Below are positions 34,239 through 41,611 of a stretch of DNA of 51,020 bases, in pieces. The stretch is from NCBI GenBank assembly GCA_023379675.1, contig JAMCPL010000010.1, forward strand, positions 1-51,020. The letters are read 5' to 3'. Origin of the DNA: Actinomycetota bacterium. Lineage in GTDB: Bacteria; Actinomycetota; Acidimicrobiia; Acidimicrobiales; JAMCPL01. Numbering within the stretch: the first letter of the stretch is position 1; the number at the start of each line of letters is the position of its first letter. The position numbers and the translations under genes were made by a program. The notes beneath the pieces are model-generated. The model ran no database searches. It had not been told where the DNA came from and worked only from the letters and a program-made list of their open reading frames with translations.

Positions 34239-34564
34239 GACTATATTATTACCTACGAACATGACAAAATCGCTACAGCCAGGTTACAGTTGTGTTACAA
34301 CTTCTTAGGATGCTGCCCATCGACCACAATGGTTGGTCGTTATGCTACTGGCGGCAGCCAGAATTTGGATATCAGCGCCGTATAGGCTAATTGCCTATTC
34401 ATTCGAAACCTATTCTGTGCGTTTCCGTGACTGGCCATTTTCTTGGGTAGGATATGCTTGTATATAAACGTGGCATACTGAAATGAGGCGCGAGTCTATT
34501 AATGGTGGAAATGATGGGTGTCGGGACTCTACGTTAGCTTGAGGACGACCCGTGGACAGGAAAG
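34239..34564. other. 326-bp divergent region before ilvE
   Basis: No gene is supported. An AT-rich TATATAAA near 34460 could be a -10 for ilvE. The short frame starting near 34483 has no run of branched-chain codons, so I see no attenuator. Confidence 0.4.
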
Positions 34565-34567
34565 GTG

Positions 34568-35503
34568 ATGAATATGCCCATAGAGACGACAGAGACGATC
34601 TGGATGGACGGGGAACTCGTTCCCTGGGAGGAGGCTCGCGTCCATGTGCTCACCCATGCGTTGCACTATGGCGGTGGGGTATTCGAGGGTATTCGAGCTT
34701 ACCGTACCGCGCAGGGCGTGGCGGTATTCAGGCTCGGCGATCATATCGATCGCCTGCTTGGGTCTGCAAAGATACTGATGATGGATGTTCCTTTCAGTCA
34801 TCGCAGGCTGGTCGACGCGACCAGGCAACTCATCAGGGTCAACCACTTGGACCAGGGATGCTATATCAGACCAATAATCTTTTTTGGCTATGGAGAGATG
34901 GGTCTGAACACCACGCCCTGCTCCGTCAGTGTCGCCATAGCTGCATGGCCCTGGGGCACTTACTTGGGAGAGGAGGGAATGTCGAAGGGTGTCCGCATGA
35001 AGGTGTCATCCTGGCAACGTCACGATCCAAATGCTATTCCCACTGCAGCAAAGATCACAGGCATGTATGTCAACTCGTCTCTGGCGAAGGTGGAGGCGCT
35101 CAAAGCGGGATACGACGAGGCTATCCTGCTTGCTCCAGATGGTAAGGTCTCGGAGTGCACCGGAGAGAATATCTTTGTGGTGAAGAAGGGCCGCATCCTT
35201 ACCCCGCATGTGTCTCAGGTCGGCGCCCTCTCGGGCATCACCATGGACTCCGTGGAGACCATAGCGTCCGACCTGGGGTATACAGTATCGCATGAACCTC
35301 TTATCAGGACGGATTTTTATCTTGGTTCCGAGGCTTTCCTGGCCGGGACCGCTGCAGAGGTGGTGCCCATTGTCGAGGTGGATGACAGGGTTGTAGGTGA
35401 CGGGAAGCCTGGTCCCATTACCAGGGAAATACAATCCACATACATGGCGGCATGCCATGGTGAGCTGGAGCGGTACAAGGATTGGTTGGATTATGTCGAG
35501 TAG
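34568..35503 (+). CDS. ilvE: Branched-chain amino acid aminotransferase
   Basis: A fold-type IV PLP enzyme that interconverts branched-chain 2-oxo acids and amino acids with glutamate. Motifs: HYGGGVFEGIRAY, YIRPIIFFGYG, and PTAAKITGMYVNSSLA with the PLP lysine (Lys163 counted from 34565). SECTGENIFVV and LAGTAAEVVPI bind the cofactor phosphate. The length of about 311 is normal. GTG 34565, ATG 34568 and ATG 34574 are all possible after AGGAAAGG. It overlaps cimA by 11 bases, so the first and last steps of isoleucine synthesis are coupled here. Confidence 0.94.
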   Translation: MNMPIETTETIWMDGELVPWEEARVHVLTHALHYGGGVFEGIRAYRTAQGVAVFRLGDHIDRLLGSAKILMMDVPFSHRRLVDATRQLIRVNHLDQGCYIRPIIFFGYGEMGLNTTPCSVSVAIAAWPWGTYLGEEGMSKGVRMKVSSWQRHDPNAIPTAAKITGMYVNSSLAKVEALKAGYDEAILLAPDGKVSECTGENIFVVKKGRILTPHVSQVGALSGITMDSVETIASDLGYTVSHEPLIRTDFYLGSEAFLAGTAAEVVPIVEVDDRVVGDGKPGPITREIQSTYMAACHGELERYKDWLDYVE

Positions 35504-37115
35504 CCGTCTGGAGGAATATGGCCCGGCTGGTGCAATTGACATCTTCGATACCACTCTACGCGACGGGTCGCAGCAGGAGGGTCTTTCGCTGACCGTGGAT
35601 GACAAGTTGAGGGTGGCGGAGCAACTCGACCATCTGGGTGTCAAGTTCATAGAGGGGGGATGGCCAGGCGCCAATCCTAAGGATGATGAGTTTTTCTCCC
35701 GAGCGCCCAATGAGCTCAATCTCCAGACTTCGACACTCGTGGCTTTCGGATCCACCAGGCATCCGGGAAAGAAAGCAGAGGACGACGAAGTGCTTCGCCA
35801 CCTGCTGGATGCCGGAACGGAGTCAGTCTGTATTGTGGCGAAGAGCTCAGCGATCCAGGTGAGAAAGGCATTGCGTACGACGCTGGAGGAAGGGGTCGCC
35901 ATGGCCTACGATTCAGTATCTTTTCTGGTATCCAAAGGGCTCAAGGTCTTCTTCGATGCTGAGCATTTCTTTGACGGCTATCTGGCAAATGCCAAGTTCT
36001 CGATGGCCGTACTCAAGGCCGCAGAGGAGGCAGGGGCGTCTACGCTTGTGCTGTGCGATACCAATGGTGGGATGCTGCCGTTTCAGATTGGACAGATTGT
36101 TGGCGAGGTAAAAGCACACTCAGGCATACAGGTAGGGATTCATTGTCACAACGATACCGGATGTGCCGTGGCGAATTCTATTGCCGCCGTGCAGTCAGGT
36201 GCAACCCACGTGCAGGGATGCGTCAATGGATATGGAGAGAGAACCGGTAACGCGGACCTGACTGCCGTGATACCTGATCTCAGCCTTAAATTGAATTTGC
36301 CCACCATTGAACCCGGCAGGCTTGAGAGGATCACCCCGGTATCGCACCACATAGCGGAACTCGTCAATATGCCGCCGGATTCGCAACAGCCATATGTGGG
36401 TGCTGCAGCATTCGCCCATAAGGCCGGCCTACATACCAGCGCCATAGCCAGGATGCGTAATGCTTACGAGCATATTGATCCGGAGTTGGTGGGTAACGGC
36501 ACTCGCTTCATAGTTTCCGAGATGGCAGGGAGGTCTACACTGGCTTTACAGGCCGAGCGCTTGGGGATCTCGCTGGATTCAGGAGCGATCAGCAGAGCAA
36601 TCCAGCAATTGAAGGATCTGGAGCATCAGGGATATCACTTTGAAGTGGCGGACGGGTCCCTGGAACTCCTGCTGAGGAGAGCGGCCGGGTGGCAGCAGTC
36701 GTTTTACCACGTCGAGTCATATCGCGTCATGTCCGATCATACCGACGGCGGCAACACAGAGGCCACCGTCAAAGTCGTGATAGCCGGAGAGAGGATCATT
36801 GCCACAGCAGAAGGTAACGGCCCAGTCAATGCGCTCGACTCGGCGTTGCGCAAAGCTATTGGCGAACGCTATCCTGAGTTGCACTGTATCCATCTGGTCG
36901 ATTACCGCGTGCGAGTACTGAACAGTGCAAACGGCACGGCATCTTCGACGCGCGTGCTGATCGACAGCACAGATGGTGAGAGAGTATGGACTACCATGGG
37001 AGTGTCGGAGAATATCATAGAAGCATCGTGGCAGGCGCTTGATGATTCAGTAGTGTGCGGGTTACTGGCAGCTTCGGAGAAGCCGGCCGCCGCGGGCAAG
37101 CCGTGTCCGGATTGA
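35493..37115 (+). CDS. cimA: Citramalate synthase
   Basis: Would condense pyruvate with acetyl-CoA to (R)-citramalate, giving isoleucine without threonine deaminase. The TIM barrel starts IDIFDTTLRDGSQQEG, with the metal-binding Asp, and includes HCHNDTGCAVANS (metal His) and GYGERTGNADL. The C-terminal regulatory (LeuA dimer) domain, about residues 400-525, follows TVKVVIAGERI. The 540-residue length suits the long CimA group rather than 2-isopropylmalate synthase. I chose ATG 35493; the frame is open further upstream within ilvE. Confidence 0.9.
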   Translation: MSSSRLEEYGPAGAIDIFDTTLRDGSQQEGLSLTVDDKLRVAEQLDHLGVKFIEGGWPGANPKDDEFFSRAPNELNLQTSTLVAFGSTRHPGKKAEDDEVLRHLLDAGTESVCIVAKSSAIQVRKALRTTLEEGVAMAYDSVSFLVSKGLKVFFDAEHFFDGYLANAKFSMAVLKAAEEAGASTLVLCDTNGGMLPFQIGQIVGEVKAHSGIQVGIHCHNDTGCAVANSIAAVQSGATHVQGCVNGYGERTGNADLTAVIPDLSLKLNLPTIEPGRLERITPVSHHIAELVNMPPDSQQPYVGAAAFAHKAGLHTSAIARMRNAYEHIDPELVGNGTRFIVSEMAGRSTLALQAERLGISLDSGAISRAIQQLKDLEHQGYHFEVADGSLELLLRRAAGWQQSFYHVESYRVMSDHTDGGNTEATVKVVIAGERIIATAEGNGPVNALDSALRKAIGERYPELHCIHLVDYRVRVLNSANGTASSTRVLIDSTDGERVWTTMGVSENIIEASWQALDDSVVCGLLAASEKPAAAGKPCPD

Positions 37116-37151
37116 GCCGTTTGAAAATGCAAGAGCAGGAAAAGGAGAGAG

Positions 37152-37619
37152 ATGGCACAACCTGATTACGAACCGTTAAAGGTCACAGATTATGTCCGAC
37201 CTTCCTACAGGCTTCATGTACCGGATTACTGGACTGTGCACAGACCGGCCGACTTTTGCCCGGGTGGTGGATATACGGATGGTAAAACACGCAGGTTGCA
37301 TGGCTTCCCCGGGCCCGATCAGGGGTATGCACTGAAGCTGGCTCACGATATACTTCTTCCGGAGATCGCTTTGAAGGATGGAGAATCGAAGGAAGATGTC
37401 CTTGCGGGGCTGGCAGCCATAGCCACGGCTAGGGCGTCGCTATTGGGAAGGGCGCCGGTCAGCGCTGACCTGCTTCATGCTGCTGCCCTTTTTTCTTTCG
37501 ACGAAGAGGCTCCGGCCACCAGGGTGTTGGAGAAACGCAGGGCCGCGTTTTCGGCTGCCGCCCACGACTATCAGGTCAGGCGCAACTTGGTGGACTCTGT
37601 GGCCACCAAGCTCATGTAG
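37152..37619 (+). CDS. Conserved small protein of unknown function
   Basis: 155 residues starting MAQPDYEPLKVTDYVRPSYR, with a strong ribosome site (AAAGGAG) eight bases upstream. The segments GPDQGYALKLAHDILLPEIA, LAGLAAIATARASLLGRAPV, and RRNLVDSVATKLM look like a mostly helical soluble protein. No catalytic motif or membrane segment is visible. I do not recognise it beyond a loose memory of similar actinobacterial hypothetical proteins. It follows cimA by 36 bases, so may be co-transcribed. I considered and rejected nickel superoxide dismutase. Confidence 0.65.
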   Translation: MAQPDYEPLKVTDYVRPSYRLHVPDYWTVHRPADFCPGGGYTDGKTRRLHGFPGPDQGYALKLAHDILLPEIALKDGESKEDVLAGLAAIATARASLLGRAPVSADLLHAAALFSFDEEAPATRVLEKRRAAFSAAAHDYQVRRNLVDSVATKLM

Positions 37620-37627
37620 TTCGCCGG

Positions 37628-37646
37628 ATGCCGGCAAGCCCGGCAT
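37628..37646. terminator. Bidirectional hairpin between convergent genes
   Basis: ATGCCGG pairs with CCGGCAT around a CAAGC loop, in the 41-bp gap between two convergent stops. No T-tract. Confidence 0.5.
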
Positions 37647-37660
37647 GCCTATGCTCTCCC

Positions 37661-38239
37661 CTAAGGGAAGGTGGTACTCCAACCGTTTCCAGGAGCTGCA
37701 CTTGCTGCACAATTTGTTCCAGATGTGCTGGCGTAGTAGGTACCTTTTCGGGGAACCTTGAATAGGTGATAACTAAGCTCTGATGCCTGGGCTTTGATGG
37801 CTAGAGCGAAGACACACAGATCTGCTGTTGCCCGGACAGATATCGTGATGTGCTGTGGGGCCGCGAGCAGGCTGACCTCTGCGGGATTGGTGCTACGGCT
37901 GCTCGGGCCGATCAAGGTGACATGCGCATCCAAGCCGGAAAGCAGGGATGGTGTTACTGCAGAGTAGGTGCCATCGCCGCTGTATACTGCTTCAGCGGCC
38001 ACTATGGTGTTCAAGAGCGAATCGGATGCGTAGGTACCGCCTGGCTCGTTGGCGTTGGATATGGGTGCCACGGGGCGCATTGCCAAGTTGGAAGTTTGCG
38101 AGGATATTGGCCTGTTCAGGGAGATGCCCAGGACAATACCAGCTGAAGTGGACAGGGCCAGCATGGCCACTGCCGTGATCCACCCGCGTCTTGTGTGATG
38201 CATCGGCATGGCAGGACCGTTATAGCTGGCAGTGTGCAC
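37661..38239 (-). CDS. Membrane-anchored pilin-like protein
   Basis: 192 residues. A basic start and one helix (WITAVAMLALSTSAGIVLGI, about 20-39) are followed by an outside domain. It has the look of type IV pilin C-terminal domains: SLLNTIVAAEAVYSGDGTYS, DAHVTLIGPSS, a single strand ISVRATADLCVFALAI and the closing SGTNCAASAAPGNGW. I see no classic prepilin cleavage site (Gly before Phe/Met with Glu5), so assembly into a pilus is doubtful. ATGs at 38209 or 38203 are alternative starts; the longest form overlaps the end of mutM by 20 bases. Confidence 0.6.
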   Translation of the reverse strand: MHTASYNGPAMPMHHTRRGWITAVAMLALSTSAGIVLGISLNRPISSQTSNLAMRPVAPISNANEPGGTYASDSLLNTIVAAEAVYSGDGTYSAVTPSLLSGLDAHVTLIGPSSRSTNPAEVSLLAAPQHITISVRATADLCVFALAIKAQASELSYHLFKVPRKGTYYASTSGTNCAASAAPGNGWSTTFP

Positions 38240-39062
38240 AATAAAACGTGGAACGTCCGGCGAGCTTTGTACGCATTATCTTTCTCTTGCATCGCGGGCA
38301 GGGCAACCCTTCGCGATTGTATACCCGATGTTGACCTTGAAATTCGCCTGATTCCCCGTAGATGTCTTTGTAGGCATCATCAGCGAGGGAGGATCCGTGC
38401 ATCTGTATCGCGTCGTTGAGCAATTCAATCATGGATCTATGCAGCCTGCGCGCTTCCTGTGGCGAGAGCGAATTGGACAACCTGTCATACCTGAGACCTG
38501 ATGCAAACAATATCTCGTCAGAGTATATATTCCCTATACCTGCAACAAACTCCTGGTCCATCAGCAATGCCTTAAGCTGGGTCTTACGGGAGGACAGCAT
38601 GGCGGCGAAGCGTATCCAGCCTATCTGGTCCGAGAGTGGATCGAACCCCAGATGCGCCAGTTGTGTTGGAATCCTCCTGGCGTTTTCGGCTGGGTCGGAA
38701 ACGAACATCTCTCCGAATGTGCGGGGATCGAGAAATCGCAATTGCCCTCCCTGGCTAAGAGTGATGATGACATGCGTATGCTCGGCAACCGGTTCCTTGG
38801 TGCCTTTTGCACGAAGCAACTGCCCGCTCATTCCCAGATGAATTACCAGGATATCTTTCGTGTCAAGGTCGAAGAGCAGGTACTTCCCCAACCTTCTTAC
38901 CTGAACGATCTTTTTACCTTGTAAACGAGCTACTGGCTCTGAGGGTGATTCGTGGCGTCTGACCGATCTCGAACCCAGTATCTCCACCGACTTGATCTTA
39001 CGGCCTATGATTTCCTTGTCCAGTTCGCGCCGGATGGTTTCGACTTCAGGTAGCTCTGGCAA
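38220..39062 (-). CDS. mutM: Formamidopyrimidine-DNA glycosylase
   Basis: Excises 8-oxoguanine and ring-opened purines. The N-terminus is (M)PELPEVETIRREL, providing the catalytic Pro2/Glu3. The body has GRKIKSVEI, GKYLLFDL with the phosphate-binding Lys, HLGMSGQL, and FVAGIGNIYSDEILF (helix-two-turn-helix). A C-terminal zinc finger uses Cys255, 258, 275 and 278. The 280-residue length is normal. The start is a TTG nine bases after the rnc stop, so the two are coupled. Confidence 0.96.
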   Translation of the reverse strand: MPELPEVETIRRELDKEIIGRKIKSVEILGSRSVRRHESPSEPVARLQGKKIVQVRRLGKYLLFDLDTKDILVIHLGMSGQLLRAKGTKEPVAEHTHVIITLSQGGQLRFLDPRTFGEMFVSDPAENARRIPTQLAHLGFDPLSDQIGWIRFAAMLSSRKTQLKALLMDQEFVAGIGNIYSDEILFASGLRYDRLSNSLSPQEARRLHRSMIELLNDAIQMHGSSLADDAYKDIYGESGEFQGQHRVYNREGLPCPRCKRKIMRTKLAGRSTFYCAHCQL

Positions 39063-39071
39063 TTTTACCTG

Positions 39072-39770
39072 TCACCAATTCCGTAGGGCCATCTTTGCGG
39101 CCATCTGCTCTGCATCTTTTTTTGAACGTCCATCACCACTGCCTCGTAACTTACCACTTACATATACGCGAGCATGAAAATGCCTTGCATGTTCGGGACC
39201 TTCACCTTCCACAGCATACACGGGAAGAGTCCCTGCCTGCTTCTGCACAAGTTCTTGAAAGCGGCCCTTGTAGTCGAGCATGCCAGGTATCTCTGACGCT
39301 TCCTCCAAGCGCTGTTCAAGCCATTCCACGATGATATTGTAGACTGTGCGCAAGCCGCCAAACTCGCAGTCAAGGTAGATCGCCCCGATCAATGCCTCCA
39401 AGGTGTCGGAGAGGATGGATGGTTTCGAGCGCCCGCCTGAAGCGATTTCTCCTTTGCCAAGCTTTACGACGCCATCGAGTCCCAGGTCCAGTGCGATTTG
39501 AGCCAGCGGCGGCTCGGATACTACATCTGAGCGCATCTTCGCGAGAGGCCCTTCTTGTAGGTCCGGCCAGCGCCTGTACATGTAATCAGCCACTACCAGG
39601 GACAGCACTGCATCCCCTAGGAACTCCAACCTTTCGTTCGAGGTGGCGTCAAGCTTGCCATTGCACCACGATCTGTGCGAGATGGCCGTCTCGAAAAGTT
39701 CCACGTTACGAAAGCGGTATCCTATCCGCTGCTCTATACTGTCGCGCAAGCTGTCTCGAGGGGCATTCAC
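39072..39770 (-). CDS. rnc: Ribonuclease III
   Basis: Cuts double-stranded RNA in rRNA processing. The catalytic signature NERLEFLGDAVL is at 45-56, with the second acidic site in SDTLEALIGAIYLD. A C-terminal dsRNA-binding domain, about 160-232, ends KKDAEQMAAKMALRNW. The length of 232 is typical. The GTG start lies 59 bases past the acpP stop. The order acpP-rnc-mutM is common among bacteria. Confidence 0.96.
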   Translation of the reverse strand: MNAPRDSLRDSIEQRIGYRFRNVELFETAISHRSWCNGKLDATSNERLEFLGDAVLSLVVADYMYRRWPDLQEGPLAKMRSDVVSEPPLAQIALDLGLDGVVKLGKGEIASGGRSKPSILSDTLEALIGAIYLDCEFGGLRTVYNIIVEWLEQRLEEASEIPGMLDYKGRFQELVQKQAGTLPVYAVEGEGPEHARHFHARVYVSGKLRGSGDGRSKKDAEQMAAKMALRNW

Positions 39771-39829
39771 AGTGTTGCCTGCGTCACTGGCCGTCTCTAT
39801 AGTAGGGCTGCCTCCATGTGGGTATTCAG

Positions 39830-40126
39830 TCAGGCTTCCTCCAAGCGCTCCATTACGTAGTCTATTGCGTCTCTCACTGTTCTCAAGTCTTCCAAATCTT
39901 CATCATCTATACGAAAATCGGTTACGCGGCTACTCAGCTCTTCTTCAATGGCTTCGACCAGTTCTATGAGAGCAAGCGAATCCGCTCCGAGATCGTCAGC
40001 AAATGATGACGATTCCTTGATGCCGGCAGGATCTATCTCAAGTATGTCTGCTAACTGTTCCCTGATAATGGCGGTGACTTCATCGCGATTGAAGGCCCCC
40101 GTACCAGCTTGTATGTCTGCTGCCAT
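39830..40126 (-). CDS. acpP: Acyl carrier protein
   Basis: 98 residues. The 4'-phosphopantetheine attachment Ser50 lies in [20 protein letters not shown]. The protein is acidic, with helices I and IV visible at each end. A ten-residue N-terminal extension precedes the family start. The ribosome site AAGGAG is eight bases before the ATG. It would carry acyl chains in fatty-acid or lipid synthesis; a specialised ACP cannot be excluded. Confidence 0.93.
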   Translation of the reverse strand: MAADIQAGTGAFNRDEVTAIIREQLADILEIDPAGIKESSSFADDLGADSLALIELVEAIEEELSSRVTDFRIDDEDLEDLRTVRDAIDYVMERLEEA

Positions 40127-40295
40127 TTACATGTCTCCTTTTTACTTGGCCCCTATGTGACTTGCATATACCTTACACAGAATATGCCATAAGGGTCGTA
40201 TTGAAACAAATCTACCTGTCCCAGTGTGGTCTCGTCTCACGCCAACAACATGGCGACCACGGGCCAGCACGGCCGTTCCGGTTGGACCATGGAAG

Positions 40296-40369
40296 CTCCG
40301 GGGGAGAGACTCGAACTCTCAACCCAGCGGTTAACAGCCGCTTGCTCTGCCAAATTGAGCTACCCCGGA
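40296..40369 (-). tRNA. tRNA-Asn (anticodon GTT)
   Basis: A 74-nt cloverleaf on the minus strand: acceptor TCCGGGG/CCCCGGA, D stem GCTC/GAGC, anticodon stem AGCGG/CCGCT with loop CTGTTAA (GTT), and T arm GAGAG-TTCGAGT-CTCTC. The discriminator is G and CCA is not encoded. Confidence 0.96.
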
Positions 40370-40442
40370 AGGTCATTGCTTGAGATGTCTAGGTATGTAT
40401 CATACCCGGCCTCCGATGCCTAATAATAGCATAGAGTACCTG

Positions 40443-40466
40443 GCCTGCCAGGTCTGCATGGCAGGC
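40443..40466 (-). terminator. Hairpin terminator after the sigma factor gene
   Basis: GCCTGCCA (40443-40450) pairs perfectly with TGGCAGGC (40459-40466), with an eight-base loop, 18 bases past the stop of rpoD on the minus strand. Confidence 0.6.
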
Positions 40467-40483
40467 GGCTGGGCGGCAAGTGA

Positions 40484-41611
40484 TCAGTCCTCGTCCAGGA
40501 ACTCTCGAAGGGCATGCGCAGCATCTGGTTTGCGTAGCCTTGCCAGTGTCTTGATCTCTATCTGGCGTATACGTTCCCTGGTCACGTTGCACGCCTTGGC
40601 AACTTCTTCAAGAGTATGGCGCCTACCGTCGTCACGCAGGCCGAAACGCAGTTCCATGACCGTGCGGTCACGCTCAGGAAGAGCGCCAAGTGCGTCTATC
40701 ACAGCGTCATGCAACATGGCTCTTGCTGCCAGGTCATCGGGCTCATCGGTGTGCTTGTCTTCGATGATATCGTAGAGAGCTAGGTCTTGCTCGCCGACCG
40801 GCTGTTCGAGAGAGAGCGTATCCTGGCTCATCCTTAGTACTTCCTTTACCCGCTCAGGAGTCATGGATAGTCTCGTTGCCAGCTCTTCTGCTGTAGGTTC
40901 CTTGCCCCGCTCTGCAAGCAATTGGCGCTGTGTCCTTATTACCCTGTTCATTTCTTCGACAACGTGGACAGGGATACGGATGGTGCGCGCCTGATCGGCA
41001 AGAGCTCGGATGATTGATTGGCGTATCCACCAGGTGGCGTACGTGGAGAATTTGAATCCCTTGTGGTAGTCAAATTTTTCGACAGCCCTCATAAGGCCGA
41101 TATTGCCCTCTTGGATCAGGTCGAGAAAGGCAAGCCCACGATTACGGTAGTGCTTGGCTATGGATACAACCAAGCGTAGGTTTGCTTCTATCAGGGCATC
41201 CTTTGCAAACTGACCTTGCCGGACTGCTTTCAGTAGCCGCGCATGGTCCCTGTCTTTGCCGCATGTTTCGTCGCCATCAGAGTCATCTCCACCAGCTGCT
41301 ATGCTTTCCTGGTCAACCACGTCCAGGATATTTTCATTGCTCTGGACGAGACCAAGTTGCTCGGCAGCTGCCCTACCCGCTTCCATCTGGCGGGCAAGTT
41401 CCACTTCAAGGTTGGTGTCAAGGAGCTTGACCTTGCCTATATCTCTCAGGTAGGAACGTACCGCATCGGCTCCCGATCCCTGGAAGGAGGCATTGACAGG
41501 TGGCGACGCATCTTCAGTGCCATGCCTCTGCCTGCTGGTTGCGGTATCTCGGGGCTTCCCGGCTTTGCTGGTTCCAGATCCCTGCCCGTCCGTGGTGACT
41601 CTCTTACTCAT
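40484..41611 (-). CDS. rpoD: Principal RNA polymerase sigma factor (RpoD/SigA)
   Basis: 375 residues of the sigma-70 group. Region 1.2 begins GADAVRSYLRDIGKVKLL. Region 2 has ANLRLVVSIAKHYRNRGLAFLDLIQEGNIGLMRAV and FKFSTYATWWIRQSI, shown in pieces, matching the core-binding and -10-recognition helices. Region 4 shows LPERDRTVMELRFGL and TLEEVAKACNVTRERIRQIE for -35 contact. The N-terminal region 1.1 is short and low-complexity. An acidic, Asp/Gly-rich segment near 100-118 (AAGGDDSDGDETCGKDRDH) lies in the non-conserved part. It overlaps dnaG by eight bases, a dnaG-rpoD operon. Confidence 0.94.
   Translation of the reverse strand: MSKRVTTDGQGSGTSKAGKPRDTATSRQRHGTEDASPPVNASFQGSGADAVRSYLRDIGKVKLLDTNLEVELARQMEAGRAAAEQLGLVQSNENILDVVDQESIAAGGDDSDGDETCGKDRDHARLLKAVRQGQFAKDALIEANLRLVVSIAKHYRNRGLAFLDLIQEGNIGLMRAVEKFDYHKGFKFSTYATWWIRQSIIRALADQARTIRIPVHVVEEMNRVIRTQRQLLAERGKEPTAEELATRLSMTPERVKEVLRMSQDTLSLEQPVGEQDLALYDIIEDKHTDEPDDLAARAMLHDAVIDALGALPERDRTVMELRFGLRDDGRRHTLEEVAKACNVTRERIRQIEIKTLARLRKPDAAHALREFLDED

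Noticed and set aside
34483-34545. Branched-chain leader peptide (attenuator) before ilvE
   Set aside because: The short frame has no run of Ile, Leu or Val codons and no paired terminator/antiterminator is evident.
37152-37619. Nickel superoxide dismutase (SodN)
   Set aside because: The size is similar, but the Ni-hook motif HCxxPC at the N-terminus is absent.
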